Shown here one piece after another: positions 19,147 to 27,457 of a DNA stretch of 34,134 nt. The notes below the pieces were generated by a model that saw nothing but the letters and a program-made list of their open reading frames with translations, did not search any database and was not told the DNA's origin. The stretch's first letter is position 1. Each line of letters starts with the position of its first letter. Location of the stretch: assembly GCA_937958625.1 (NCBI GenBank), contig CALGNO010000072.1, positions 1 to 34,134 on the forward strand, given 5' to 3'. The translations under genes and the position numbers were made by a program. The stretch comes from an uncultured Neomegalonema sp. Lineage in GTDB: Bacteria > Pseudomonadota > Alphaproteobacteria > Rhodobacterales > Rhodobacteraceae.

Positions 19147-19200
19147 GGATCAGCCTATACTTATAATATACATGTTTAGAAATTAAAATTTTTAGTTGAG
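19147..19200 (-). promoter_or_regulatory. AT-rich patch upstream of the luxI-like gene
   Basis: About 50 bases of strongly AT-rich sequence (for example TATATTATAAGTATAG and AAAAATTTTAATTT on the minus strand) stand out from the GC-rich surroundings. The patch sits between the DUF6476-like gene and the luxI-like gene. It contains -10-like TATTAT/TATAAG words, so a luxI promoter is plausible. I see no convincing lux-box palindrome. Confidence 0.35.
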
Positions 19201-19201
19201 T

Positions 19202-19582
19202 CTACGGCGCGCGCTCAGATGGCACGGGGACCAGATCGAATGTGCCGATCACCCGACCGGTTTCGGCGTCGCGTTCCTCGATCCGGCGCGCTTCGGTCGC
19301 ATGATCCTCCAGCAACAGATAGAGCCGAGACCCGGCGCGCGAGACACTGATAACGGTGCTTTCCGCTGGCGTTTCAAGGACCGTGCCGGGGGGCAGCGTG
19401 GCGGGCGCCGGGGTCGACTGCGCGACACGCCACACGAGGGCGGCGGCGATGCCGAGGATGCCGACCATCATCACGATCATCAGCGCGCTGACCAACAGGC
19501 GGAAGCGCCTGATCTGAGGCGGCTCGATCGCTTCATCGTCCGTATCGCCACGGTCGGCAGTTTGGTGTAAGTCGCGTGCCAT
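19202..19582 (-). CDS. small single-pass membrane protein, DUF6476-like
   Basis: A 126-residue protein. An acidic N-terminus (TADRGDTDDEAIEPPQIRR) is followed by one transmembrane helix near residues 30-52 (LLVSALMIVMMVGILGIAAALVW). A predicted periplasmic C-terminal part of about 75 residues resembles a small beta-rich domain (RLYLLLEDHATEARRIEERDAETG). The arrangement and position beside a RluA-type gene fit DUF6476 proteins of Rhodobacterales; function unknown. The frame extends upstream to 19891, but that part is antisense to the pseudouridine synthase, so the ATG at 19582 is used. Its start codon overlaps the divergent start codon of that gene in the palindrome CATG. Confidence 0.72.
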   Translation of the reverse strand: MARDLHQTADRGDTDDEAIEPPQIRRFRLLVSALMIVMMVGILGIAAALVWRVAQSTPAPATLPPGTVLETPAESTVISVSRAGSRLYLLLEDHATEARRIEERDAETGRVIGTFDLVPVPSERAP

Positions 19583-20618
19583 GACCGATGCCCCGGATAC
19601 CATAGAAATAATGCTGCCCGCCGAGACGAAGGGCGCGCGCCTCGATAAGGCTCTGACCGATGCGGCGGCCCGACCGGGTCTCAGCCGCTCTCGGATCAGG
19701 ATGCTGATCGAAGCGGGCGAGGTCGAGCGCCTGTCGGAACCGTGCGGGACGGTCACGGATGCCTCGGCCAAAGTCAAGGGCGCGGCGACCTTTCGCCTGA
19801 CCCTGCCGCCCCCCGTCGAGGCCGAGCCGCAGCCCGAAGATATACCGCTCTCGGTCGTCTTCGAGGACGCCCATCTGATCGTCGTCGACAAGCCCGCCGG
19901 AATGGTCGTTCACCCCGCGCCGGGGGCCTGGACCGGCACGCTGGTCAATGCGCTGCTCGCCCATTGCGGCGACACACTTTCCGGCATTGGCGGCGAGCGG
20001 CGGCCCGGTATCGTCCACCGCATCGACAAGGACACCTCGGGCCTCCTTGTCGTGGCCAAGTCCGACGCGGCGCATCAGGGATTGGCGGCGCAGTTCGCGG
20101 CCCACGACCTTGAGCGCAGCTATGCCGCGCTGGTCTGGGGCAGGCCGGATCGCAGCAATGCCCGCATGGCCGGATTGCCCGCCGTTTCCTTTGAGCCGGG
20201 CTGGGTGCGGGTCGAAACGACCATCGGGCGCTCGCGCAGTGACCGCAAAAAAATGGCGGTCAATGTCAGCGATGGCCGCGGCGCCGTGACCCGCTTTCAC
20301 CGCATCGACGATCTCGGCCCCTGTTCGCTGGTCGAGTGCCGGCTTGAGACGGGCCGCACGCACCAGATTCGCGTGCATCTGACTCACCTCGGATTCCCGC
20401 TGGTCGGCGATCAGACCTATGGTCGCCAGCGCACGCCCCCGGCATCGCTTGACGAAGAAACCCGCGCCGCCCTCGCCGGATTCCCGAGGCAAGCCCTGCA
20501 CGCGAAAACCCTCGGTTTCGTGCATCCGATCAACGGCGAAAACCTTCAATTCACCAGTGAGTTGCCGGGCGATCTTTCCCAGTTGGTTGAAGTTTTGCGC
20601 CGCATCAAGTCCACTTGA
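19581..20618 (+). CDS. RluA-family 23S rRNA pseudouridine synthase (RluC/RluD type)
   Basis: This 345-residue enzyme isomerises uridine to pseudouridine in large-subunit rRNA. An S4-like RNA-binding domain occupies about residues 15-80 (RLDKALTDAA...LSRSRIRMLIEAGEV). The catalytic domain follows with GIVHRIDKDTSGLLVVAK, where the Asp of HRIDKDTSG is the catalytic residue. LETGRTHQIRVHL and the typical end HAKTLGFVHPINGE complete the family signature. Which uridines it targets cannot be told from sequence alone. There is no clear ribosome site before the ATG, and that ATG overlaps the divergent start of the DUF6476-like gene. The start could be leaderless or lie at the Met 10 codons in. The tail overlaps the convergent peroxiredoxin-like gene by 14 bases. 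Confidence 0.94.
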   Translation: MTDAPDTIEIMLPAETKGARLDKALTDAAARPGLSRSRIRMLIEAGEVERLSEPCGTVTDASAKVKGAATFRLTLPPPVEAEPQPEDIPLSVVFEDAHLIVVDKPAGMVVHPAPGAWTGTLVNALLAHCGDTLSGIGGERRPGIVHRIDKDTSGLLVVAKSDAAHQGLAAQFAAHDLERSYAALVWGRPDRSNARMAGLPAVSFEPGWVRVETTIGRSRSDRKKMAVNVSDGRGAVTRFHRIDDLGPCSLVECRLETGRTHQIRVHLTHLGFPLVGDQTYGRQRTPPASLDEETRAALAGFPRQALHAKTLGFVHPINGENLQFTSELPGDLSQLVEVLRRIKST

Positions 20619-21150
20619 TCGAACACCCCATGCTCGGCACTTGCTGACGCGGTCCTTCGCCCGTCTCGGCGATCATCCGCATCGCATTCAGCAACTCCGG
20701 CACCCGCCCGTCGTCCCTGCCGCGCCCCTTGTCGTCCAGCCGTCCGCGATACTGAAGTTCACCATCCTTGTTCAGCCCGAAGAAATCCGGCGTACAGACC
20801 GCGCTGTAGGCCCGCCCGACCGTCTGTCCCTCGTCCACCAGATATGGGAAGGTAAAGCCGTAATGCTTTGAAAACGCGTCCATCTTGTCCGGCGCGTCAG
20901 CGGGATAATCCCGATAATCGTTCGACATCACCGCCAGCACGCCGATGCCCTCATCCTGCAAGGCCTTCGCATCTGCGGCCAGCCGTTCCGCAATCGCGAC
21001 GACATAGGGGCAATGGTTGCAGATGAACGCAATCAGCACCCCGCGCTCGCCCAGATGCTCGGACATGGTGAAGGCCGCGCCCGCCGGGGTTTTCAGCGTG
21101 AAATCCGGCGCTTTCCAGCCGAAATCACAGATCGGGGTATCAAGAAGCAT
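20605..21150 (-). CDS. thioredoxin-fold peroxiredoxin-like protein (AhpC/TSA-related)
   Basis: A 181-residue cytosolic protein of the PRX-like group with a thioredoxin fold. Strand APDFTLKT is followed by the redox motif CNHC (Cys44, Cys47) in FICNHCPYVV, then VMSNDYRDYPADAP and the cis-Pro region VCTPDFFGL. Members are annotated as redoxin or thiol-disulfide proteins; the substrate is unknown. GGAGG precedes the ATG. It is divergent from rpoH and convergent with the pseudouridine synthase, whose last 14 bases it overlaps. Confidence 0.9.
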   Translation of the reverse strand: MLLDTPICDFGWKAPDFTLKTPAGAAFTMSEHLGERGVLIAFICNHCPYVVAIAERLAADAKALQDEGIGVLAVMSNDYRDYPADAPDKMDAFSKHYGFTFPYLVDEGQTVGRAYSAVCTPDFFGLNKDGELQYRGRLDDKGRGRDDGRVPELLNAMRMIAETGEGPRQQVPSMGCSIKWT

Positions 21151-21255
21151 CGCATCCTCCGTGGAACAAACCTGCCGACACGCTATTTGCGGGTAATTGA
21201 TCTACTTTATCCACTGTTTCCGACGGAATCCGCGCTATCACGCGTAACAGACACA

Positions 21256-21295
21256 ATACCGGCCCAATGGCGGTATATCGAAGTTTCGTCGAAAC
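21256..21295 (+). promoter_or_regulatory. two inverted repeats in the rpoH leader
   Basis: ATACCG...CGGTAT (21256-21261 and 21271-21276, nine-base loop) is followed by the near-perfect dyad GTTTCGTCGAAAC (21283-21295). Both lie directly before the ribosome site of rpoH. They could be an operator or an RNA structure that controls rpoH translation; only the repeats themselves are seen. Confidence 0.3.
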
Positions 21296-21313
21296 GATCA
21301 CGGAGAACACTGA

Positions 21314-22222
21314 ATGGCAGCCGCCACTGGCAACGTCCCGGCCCTTACTTCCGAAAACGGCCTCAGCCGTTATCTGACCGAGATTCGCAAGTTTCCAATG
21401 TTGGAAAAAGAGCAGGAATTTCAGCTCGCGCGCGACTGGATCGAAAAGGAAGATACCGAGGCCGCTCATCTTATGGTGACGTCGCATCTGCGCCTCGCGG
21501 CGAAGATCGCCATGGGCTATCGCGGCTATGGCCTGCCGATTTCCGAGGTTGTGTCCGAGGCGAATGTCGGCCTCATGCAGGCGGTGAAGCGGTTCGACCC
21601 CGACAAGGGATTCCGCCTCGCCACCTACGCGATGTGGTGGATTCGCGCCTCGATTCAGGAATACATCCTGCGCTCGTGGTCCCTCGTGAAGATGGGCACC
21701 ACCGCGAACCAGAAAAAGCTGTTCTTCAACCTGCGCCGCGCCAAAAACCGCATCGGCGCACTGGAGGAGGGCGACCTGCGGCCCGAAAACGTCGCGACCA
21801 TCGCCAAGCAGCTTTCCGTCACCGAAGACGACGTCGTCTCGATGAACCGGCGCATGGGCGGCGGCGGCGATGCCTCGCTGAACGCGCCGCTCAAGGGCGA
21901 TGGCGACGGGAGTGCCGAGTGGCAGGACTGGCTGCCCGATGACGAGGCCGATACCGCCGGTTCCTATGCCGAGAGCGAGGAGCATGACAAACGTATGGAC
22001 CTGCTGACCCGTGCGATGGATGCCTTGAACGAACGCGAGCAGCACATCCTGACCGAGCGCCGCCTGAAGGATGACCCGGTGACACTCGAAGACCTCTCCA
22101 CGGTCTATAATGTCAGCCGCGAACGCATCCGCCAGATCGAAGTCCGCGCCTTCGAAAAACTCTCCGAGCGGATGCGCGAACTGGCGGCGGACGAGGGCAT
22201 GATCGAGGCCGAACCGGTCTGA
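21314..22222 (+). CDS. rpoH: RNA polymerase sigma-32 factor (heat shock)
   Basis: RpoH directs RNA polymerase to heat-shock promoters, including those for chaperones and proteases. In these 302 residues, region 1.2 is followed by region 2 (DPDKGFRLATYAMWWIRASIQEYILRSW, with the core-binding and -10 recognition helices). The sigma-32-specific RpoH box QKKLFFNLR sits at residues 133-141. Region 4 ends with the -35 helix (LSTVYNVSRERIRQIEVRAFEKL). The RpoH box sets it apart from RpoD. GGAG at about 21302-21305 precedes the ATG. The gene is transcribed alone and is convergent with the unknown gene at 22276. Confidence 0.97.
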   Translation: MAAATGNVPALTSENGLSRYLTEIRKFPMLEKEQEFQLARDWIEKEDTEAAHLMVTSHLRLAAKIAMGYRGYGLPISEVVSEANVGLMQAVKRFDPDKGFRLATYAMWWIRASIQEYILRSWSLVKMGTTANQKKLFFNLRRAKNRIGALEEGDLRPENVATIAKQLSVTEDDVVSMNRRMGGGGDASLNAPLKGDGDGSAEWQDWLPDDEADTAGSYAESEEHDKRMDLLTRAMDALNEREQHILTERRLKDDPVTLEDLSTVYNVSRERIRQIEVRAFEKLSERMRELAADEGMIEAEPV

Positions 22223-22275
22223 TCCGCGCGCCCGGGAAACTCCGGTAAAATACTGTGAAATCGGGGCGCATGGTC

Positions 22276-22935
22276 TCACCGACCTATCGCCTCGTTTTCG
22301 ATCCTGCGCGCGAGACGATCGACGTCCTCCAGCAGATCCATCTTCCAGCAGCGCCGCCGCATACGATATCCCGGCGGCGATCTGGGCCGCATCGGACTGA
22401 GCGCAATGATGCTCTTGCGGGCGAGAATTGCTCGCCTTCGCGCCAGTCGCACCGCCTGTTTCGGCAAATCCTCCAGCGCCCCGCCGACCGCCGCGATCCG
22501 GCGTAGCAGAGCACCCGCGTCATCGGGTGCGATCTTCGTATCCGCAGGCTCTCGCCGGTCTGACGTGACCGTGCCATCGAATATCGTCACCCTCGGCTCC
22601 GCCCGCTTTGTCTTGGGCTGCCGGTCGAACCTCTTGCGCGGATCGAACAGCGCGAAAGGCATCGCCCGCGCGCCCTTGTCGCCCGCAATGCCGGCCTCAG
22701 GAAACCCGCGCGGCGGGCCGGGCTGAACAACCAAACCCCGCGCCTCGATCACGATCAGACGACGCGTCGCCGCCTCGACAAGGCGCAGCATCCGCAACAC
22801 GGCCAGCCGGACGGCGCGCGAAATCGGCGCGGCTAACACGCCTTGCCCCGCCACGATCCCGAGATGGGCCAGCATCCACGCGACCAGCCGAAGCAGGTCA
22901 CCGCGATTGCGCTCTATCGCCTTATCCCAATCCAC
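22276..22935 (-). CDS. unknown protein, 219 residues, N-terminal helix
   Basis: I do not recognise a named domain. The frame starts at a GTG (MDWDKAIERNRGDLLRLVAWM), an opening I associate with uncharacterised alphaproteobacterial proteins. A mildly hydrophobic helical stretch covers about residues 15-65. The middle is Pro/Gly-rich (GLVVQPGPPRGFPE), then comes the segment RAMPFALFDPRKRF, and the C-terminal half is Arg-rich and helical (LPKQAVRLARRRAILARK), ending RIENEAIGR. The antisense frame is open in parts, but this strand gives a coherent start-to-stop protein between rpoH and the DUF7282-like gene. The upstream DNA is AT-rich with two TGAACA repeats 22 bases apart. Function unknown. Confidence 0.65.
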   Translation of the reverse strand: MDWDKAIERNRGDLLRLVAWMLAHLGIVAGQGVLAAPISRAVRLAVLRMLRLVEAATRRLIVIEARGLVVQPGPPRGFPEAGIAGDKGARAMPFALFDPRKRFDRQPKTKRAEPRVTIFDGTVTSDRREPADTKIAPDDAGALLRRIAAVGGALEDLPKQAVRLARRRAILARKSIIALSPMRPRSPPGYRMRRRCWKMDLLEDVDRLARRIENEAIGR

Positions 22936-23050
22936 TGTCTGAACAAACCACCTATTTAATGTGAACAGAATATGTACTTTATGACGTGATGAGTGTCAAC
23001 ATCGAGAAATTACACGCTCCGGCGAAACAATCGTCGAGGCATCGCCGTAG

Positions 23051-23077
23051 CAGGTACGAGGGGCATGATGCCCCCTG
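23051..23077 (+). promoter_or_regulatory. hairpin directly before the ribosome site of the DUF7282-like gene
   Basis: GGGGCAT, one base, ATGCCCC (23060-23074) with outer CAGG/CCTG flanks makes a stable hairpin. It ends 2 bases before the AAGGAG ribosome site (23079-23084). Its position suggests control or stabilisation of the mRNA of the exported protein. Function is inferred from location only. Confidence 0.35.
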
Positions 23078-23090
23078 CAAGGAGACTTCC

Positions 23091-23510
23091 ATGATCCGCA
23101 CTTTGACCGCCGCGGCGGTTGCCGCTCTCGTATCCACGGCTGCGTTTGCCGATGGCCATTCGGAAATGAATGCCATGGTGATGACCAACGACCAATCCGT
23201 CGCCAACGGTATTGTGTCGGCGAAGAAAGTCATGGCCCCGGCCAATGGCTGGCTGGTCGTCCATCGCACCGACGGCGCCATGAAACCCGGCCCCGTGGTC
23301 GGCCACGCCCCCCTGCGCAAGGGCCAGAACTTCGACGTCGCCGCCATTCTGACCGAGCCGGTGACCTCGGGCGAAATGCTGATGCTGATGGTTCATTCCG
23401 AGGATGGCGGCTTCCAGACCGGCATCTTCGAATACACCCTCGGCTCGTCCCAGGACGGCCCGATCAAGCCCGGCGGTCAACTGGTCATGCAAGTCATCAC
23501 CGCCCGCTGA
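23091..23510 (+). CDS. exported DUF7282-like protein
   Basis: A 139-residue secreted protein. Residues 1-20 form a signal peptide (MIRTLTAAAVAALVSTAAFA, cleavage after AFA). The mature part resembles DUF7282: NDQSVANGIVSAKKVMAPANGWLVVH, then GPVVGHAPLRKGQNFDVAAIL, and Met-rich segments (NAMVM and GEMLMLMVH). The probable fold is a small beta-sandwich; its role is unknown and its likely place is the periplasm. The frame is open from 22986, but AAGGAG (23079-23084) and the signal peptide fix the start at 23091. A hairpin after the stop may terminate it. Confidence 0.8.
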   Translation: MIRTLTAAAVAALVSTAAFADGHSEMNAMVMTNDQSVANGIVSAKKVMAPANGWLVVHRTDGAMKPGPVVGHAPLRKGQNFDVAAILTEPVTSGEMLMLMVHSEDGGFQTGIFEYTLGSSQDGPIKPGGQLVMQVITAR

Positions 23511-23540
23511 CCCCCGTCGCGCGAGCGCCGTTCAGCCACA

Positions 23541-23568
23541 GGGCCGATCCGCGAAACCGGATCGGCCT
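23541..23568. terminator. hairpin between convergent genes
   Basis: A 10-base-pair perfect inverted repeat (GGCCGATCCG, loop CGAAAC, CGGATCGGCC) with a possible extra G-U pair lies 31 bases after the DUF7282-like gene. It also lies beyond the stop of the opposite-strand gene at 23626. It has no T tract on either side. It probably acts as a shared 3'-end structure for both. Confidence 0.5.
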
Positions 23569-23625
23569 CGGGCTCTTGGCAACGACTTTTGCGTTACAGG
23601 TCGATTGATCGCTGCGAGTGAGCCA

Positions 23626-24375
23626 TCAACACTTCTGACCCGGGCAGAACATCGATGCGACCTCATCCTTGAACTTCTTATCCGCGGCTGAGTTCCCTTG
23701 AATCTCGGTGTCGATACGAGCATCGGTCGAGCCGTATTTGCGTTTTGCCGTACCTGCAAGTTTCGGCCCCAGCGTTTTAAGATAGGTGAAGTAAGCGCCA
23801 ACAGAAAAACGTCCGCGCGTTTTAGAATTCGCAACTCTCACCGCCTCCCCGGCATCAACGACAATCGCATCCGGGGGCGGCGTGGACGATGTACGACGAT
23901 TGGGCGACGTGTCTTTCGCTTCATTGCTGGACAGATCTCCATCCCCCGTCGTTTCGGATGATGATGGGTTGGAGGTGGAACTCGCTTGATTTGGAGATAT
24001 CTCGCCCGTGTCGGGTGCAGACGGCGCTGCAGCCTGACCGGTCGGCAGTGCGGGTGCGGTGCCGATATAGGTGCCGTCCACATAAACAGCAATATCCTGA
24101 CCTTTAGATCTCAGCGATCGCAGGTAGGCGTTGAGATCGTTCACATCGCCGCGCTGGCCATCATAAAGGTATTCCCGACCAGACGTCTCCGGTGCGACAT
24201 CCGTGGCAGTATTTTCAAGTTCTTCGAGAAATTCTTCGAATTCTTCTGCCTCGATAACTTCGGCATCTTCAATTGCCTTGTCTGGATCGGCGAAGGCACT
24301 GTTACCGAGGGATATCTGCATTACAACGAGCGCGGCGAGGAGCGCGATGAAATTTGGCTTGGTCATGTCAATCAC
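23626..24375 (-). CDS. unknown exported protein, acidic with a Ser/Pro/Thr-rich linker
   Basis: A 249-residue protein I do not recognise. The signal peptide is about residues 1-29 (FIALLAALVVMQISLGNSAFA). A very acidic segment follows (EDAEVIEAEEFEEFLEELE). Then comes a small region with GREYLYDGQRGDVNDLNAYLRSLRSKGQDIAVYVDG, a long low-complexity Ser/Thr/Pro/Asn linker (about 115-165), and a C-terminal domain with two Cys in FCPGQKC at the very end. Its ATG overlaps the TGA of the lipoprotein gene upstream by 4 bases (ATGA), so the two are coupled and probably work together in the envelope. Base composition is less GC-rich than its neighbours, a possible sign of recent arrival. Confidence 0.7.
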   Translation of the reverse strand: MIDMTKPNFIALLAALVVMQISLGNSAFADPDKAIEDAEVIEAEEFEEFLEELENTATDVAPETSGREYLYDGQRGDVNDLNAYLRSLRSKGQDIAVYVDGTYIGTAPALPTGQAAAPSAPDTGEISPNQASSTSNPSSSETTGDGDLSSNEAKDTSPNRRTSSTPPPDAIVVDAGEAVRVANSKTRGRFSVGAYFTYLKTLGPKLAGTAKRKYGSTDARIDTEIQGNSAADKKFKDEVASMFCPGQKC

Positions 24376-24737
24376 CCCTCAGCCTGAAAACTGCGATAGA
24401 CAGGGACCATTCGGTCTTTCATTTTTAAAAGCGCGTTTTTACGCACGGCAGGCGGAACCGACGATTGTACGGAGCGCCAGCCATTCTTTCGCTTTGTCTT
24501 TGTGATCAGTTCATCGACATAGGCATCGATTTCGTCCTCACAGAATGGTTCGACAGCGTCGATGGCGACCGATGGTTCGTAGCCGACGGCGACGGCGACT
24601 GTCGCGTAATTGTCGATACATCCATACATCGCCGCGATTTTGCTCGCAGATGGCTGCGCGTCCGAAGCGCTCCGACTCTCGCCGTCGGCGCAGGCTGTGA
24701 TGAAAGGCAGAAGTGCAAGCACAAGATAGAATTTCAT
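24372..24737 (-). CDS. small predicted lipoprotein of unknown function
   Basis: A 121-residue protein with a lipoprotein signal (KFYLVLALLPFITAC, lipobox Cys17), so probably anchored in a membrane facing the periplasm. The mature part is CADGESRSASDAQPSASKIAA, a short helix region with CIDNYATVAVAV, a Cys-containing acidic segment (VEPFCEDEIDAYVDEL), and a basic tail (KTKRKNGWRS). The frame is open back to 24806, but the lipobox requires the start at 24737. It is followed by and overlaps the exported protein at 23626-24375. I know no family for it. Composition is relatively AT-rich for this genome. Confidence 0.7.
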   Translation of the reverse strand: MKFYLVLALLPFITACADGESRSASDAQPSASKIAAMYGCIDNYATVAVAVGYEPSVAIDAVEPFCEDEIDAYVDELITKTKRKNGWRSVQSSVPPAVRKNALLKMKDRMVPVYRSFQAEG

Positions 24738-24945
24738 ATGGTAATCCACGGTTTCTATAACGTTGCGTATGCAGGCGAGTTTCAATGTTAACGAATGTTT
24801 TGACAAGCCTTATCTCCCTATGCGCGAATTCAGCGCCCCGTGGCAAACCTCCACATCTGTCGCCGTTGCGGAACTTTGCGGCACTCTGACCCTTCCCTTT
24901 CCTGCTCCATTATGGTGAAACGCGCTCAGCAATTCGGAGGCGGAT

Positions 24946-27009
24946 ATGAGTGACTTGCGCACGCTGGTGATCGACGGCGAAGAACATGAGCTGGACCCGG
25001 CCCTGACCGTGCTTCAGGCCTGCGAAGTCGCGGGCAAGGAAATCCCGCGTTTCTGCTATCACGAGCGCCTGTCAATCGCCGGTAACTGCCGCATGTGCCT
25101 GATCGAAGCGGTCGGCGCGCCGAAACCCATGGCCTCCTGCGCGATGCAGGTCAAAGACCTGCGCGGCGGCCCCGATGGCCAACCGCCCGAGGTCCGCACC
25201 AATTCTCCGCTGGTGAAAAAGGCCCGCGAGGGCGTGATGGAGTTTCTGCTCATCAACCACCCCCTAGACTGCCCGATCTGCGACCAGGGCGGCGAGTGCG
25301 ACCTGCAGGATCAGGCGATGGCCTATGGCGCGGATTTCAGCCGGTTCCGCGAGGCCAAGCGCGCCATGGACGAAATCAGCCTCGGCCCGCTGATCAAGAC
25401 CCACATGACCCGCTGCATCCAGTGTACCCGCTGCGTGCGCTTTGCCACCGAGGTTGCGGGCGTGCCGGAAATGGGCTGCACCGGGCGCGGCGAGGATGCC
25501 GAGATCGTCTCGTATCTTGACGCGGCGCTCACCTCCGAAATGCAGGGCAATGTCATTGATCTTTGCCCCGTCGGCGCGCTCACTTCGCGCCCGTATGCCT
25601 TCAATGCCCGCCCGTGGGAGCTGCGCCGCACCGAGACCATCGACGTGATGGATGCCCTCGGCTCGAATATCCGCATGGACGCCAAGGGCACCGAAGTCAT
25701 GCGCGTTATGCCGCTGAACCATGACGGCGTGAACGAGGAATGGATTTCCGACAAGACCCGCTTCGCCATCGACGGTCTGGCGCGCCAGCGTCTCGACCAG
25801 CCTTACGTGCGCGAAAACGGCAAGCTGCGCCCCGCCGGATGGGACGAGGCGCTGAAGGTCGCCGCCGACAAGATCAAGGCGACTGCACCCGAGAAAGTCG
25901 CGGCCCTCGCCGGTGATCTGGTCTCGACCGAGGCGATGTACGCGCTCAAGGGCCTGATGGATCAGGTCGGCGCGGCCAGCTATGATTGTCGTCAGGACGG
26001 CGCGAAACTGCCCGCCGACAACCGCTCGGCATGGCTGTTCAATGCCACCATCGAAGGCATCGAGGACGCGGGCGCCATTCTGCTGATTGGCACCAATCCC
26101 CGCACCGAATCTCCGGTTCTCAACGCCCGCATCCGCAAGGCATGGTTGACCGGAACCGAGGTTGCCATGGTCGGCGAGGCGGCGGACCTGACCTATGACG
26201 TCCATCATCTCGGCACCGGTCCCGATGCGATTGCGTCGTTGAAGGACAGTGATTTCTACAAGGACACGCTGTCCAAGGCCGAAAGCCCCCTCATCATCCT
26301 CGGCTCCGCCGCCACCGCGCGAGACGACGGCACCGCCGTTCTCGGCTCGGTCATGGCGCTGGCCGACGGCCTCGGCGCAAGCTTCTCGATGCTCCACACG
26401 GCGGCAAGTCGGGTCGGCGGTATGGAAGTCGGCTTCGTCCCGCAAGAGGGCGGGCGCGATACCGACGGCATTCTGGTCGGCGCAGCCTCCGGCGCGGTCG
26501 AGGTCGTCTATCTGCTCGGCGCGGATGAGATCGACATGGAAACCCTCGGTTCCGCCTTCGTCATCTATCAGGGCCACCACGGCGATGCGGGCGCGCACCG
26601 GGCTGATGTGATCCTGCCCGGCGCGTCCTATGCCGAACAATCGGGCCTCTATGTTAACATGGAGGGCCGCCCGCAAATGGCCCATCGCGCCGCCTTCCCG
26701 CCGGGCGAGGCGAAAGAGGACTGGGCCATCATCCGCGCGTTGTCCGAACGGGTTGGCGAGCCGCTGTCCTTCGATTCGCTCGATCAGCTTCGCGCGCAGC
26801 TTTTCGAAAAAGCGCCGTATCTTCAATCGCTCAATGCCATCACTCCGGCGGAATGGCGGGCCGAGGCGGCGGGCGACATGAGCGGCGCGGCCTTTGCCTC
26901 GCCGGTGCATGATTTCTACATGACCAATGCCATCGCCCGCGCTTCAGAGACCATGGCGGCGTGCTCGGCGCTGGCCAGCGAGAAAAAAGTTCCCCTTGCG
27001 GCGGAGTAG
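24946..27009 (+). CDS. nuoG: NADH-quinone oxidoreductase subunit G
   Basis: NuoG is the large peripheral subunit of respiratory complex I and carries the electron path from NADH toward the quinone site. Cluster ligands are visible. The [2Fe-2S] site uses Cys37, Cys48, Cys51 and Cys65. The [4Fe-4S] site N5 uses His105, Cys109, Cys112 and Cys118 ([15 protein letters not shown]). The second [4Fe-4S] site uses Cys157, Cys160, Cys163 and Cys207. A molybdopterin-type domain without cofactor follows. The 687 residues match the short mitochondrial and Paracoccus-type subunit. GGAGG precedes the ATG. No nuoE or nuoF lies upstream in the window; unrelated genes on the opposite strand do, so the nuo genes are split here. 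Confidence 0.97.
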   Translation: MSDLRTLVIDGEEHELDPALTVLQACEVAGKEIPRFCYHERLSIAGNCRMCLIEAVGAPKPMASCAMQVKDLRGGPDGQPPEVRTNSPLVKKAREGVMEFLLINHPLDCPICDQGGECDLQDQAMAYGADFSRFREAKRAMDEISLGPLIKTHMTRCIQCTRCVRFATEVAGVPEMGCTGRGEDAEIVSYLDAALTSEMQGNVIDLCPVGALTSRPYAFNARPWELRRTETIDVMDALGSNIRMDAKGTEVMRVMPLNHDGVNEEWISDKTRFAIDGLARQRLDQPYVRENGKLRPAGWDEALKVAADKIKATAPEKVAALAGDLVSTEAMYALKGLMDQVGAASYDCRQDGAKLPADNRSAWLFNATIEGIEDAGAILLIGTNPRTESPVLNARIRKAWLTGTEVAMVGEAADLTYDVHHLGTGPDAIASLKDSDFYKDTLSKAESPLIILGSAATARDDGTAVLGSVMALADGLGASFSMLHTAASRVGGMEVGFVPQEGGRDTDGILVGAASGAVEVVYLLGADEIDMETLGSAFVIYQGHHGDAGAHRADVILPGASYAEQSGLYVNMEGRPQMAHRAAFPPGEAKEDWAIIRALSERVGEPLSFDSLDQLRAQLFEKAPYLQSLNAITPAEWRAEAAGDMSGAAFASPVHDFYMTNAIARASETMAACSALASEKKVPLAAE

Positions 27010-27073
27010 GGCGCTTGCCCCGCTGCGGCCATGATCTAAAGTCTTCTTCGTGAACTTTGACGAGGGAGACGAC

Positions 27074-27457
27074 ATGACGGGTTCGTTCATCACGCGCAGT
27101 GCCGCTGTTACGGCGACGGTGCTTCTCACGGCCAGTGCGGCCCATGCGGGGTCGGCCACGGTCACGCTCGGTGGCCAGCAATATGGTTTCAGCGACGTCA
27201 CCTGCGACTCGGGCGAGGGCTGGTTCAAGCTTCAGGGCAAGGGCAGCGGCGGTGCCGGGCCGATGGAACTCGCGGCGGTCGGCGGCGAGGTCAACTCGGT
27301 AGGCTTTCGCGCGGGCGATACCCTGGCGCAAGTCGTTGACCAAACCGGCAGCTTTAACGGCTCGGCCTTCAGTTTCGAGGGCGAGGCACAGGTCTACACC
27401 CTCAATTCCATCAATCGCCAGACCATGCGCGTGACGATTTCCTGCACGAATGGCTGA
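27074..27457 (+). CDS. small exported protein between nuoG and nuoH
   Basis: A 127-residue protein with a signal peptide (MTGSFITRSAAVTATVLLTASAAHA, cleavage after AHA). The mature domain is beta-rich and Gly-rich: ATVTLGGQQYGFSDVTCDSG, then GAGPMELAAVGGEVNSVGFRAG, and a final SCTNG. The two Cys (in VTCDSG and ISCTNG) are placed to form a disulfide joining the ends. The pattern loosely recalls the mycobacterial LpqH antigen family, but I would not assign it. GAGGGAG (27061-27067) fixes the ATG at 27074 over an upstream GTG. It lies 64 bases after nuoG, and its last 8 bases overlap the ADP-ribosylglycohydrolase-like gene. Confidence 0.75.
   Translation: MTGSFITRSAAVTATVLLTASAAHAGSATVTLGGQQYGFSDVTCDSGEGWFKLQGKGSGGAGPMELAAVGGEVNSVGFRAGDTLAQVVDQTGSFNGSAFSFEGEAQVYTLNSINRQTMRVTISCTNG

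Noticed and set aside
19583..19891. Upstream extension of the DUF6476-like gene
   Set aside because: The added 103 residues are Ser/Arg-rich and antisense to the S4 domain of the pseudouridine synthase; the membrane protein is complete from 19582.
25264..26910. A 548-codon open frame antisense to nuoG
   Set aside because: nuoG with all its Fe-S ligands occupies the other strand; the antisense product resembles no family.
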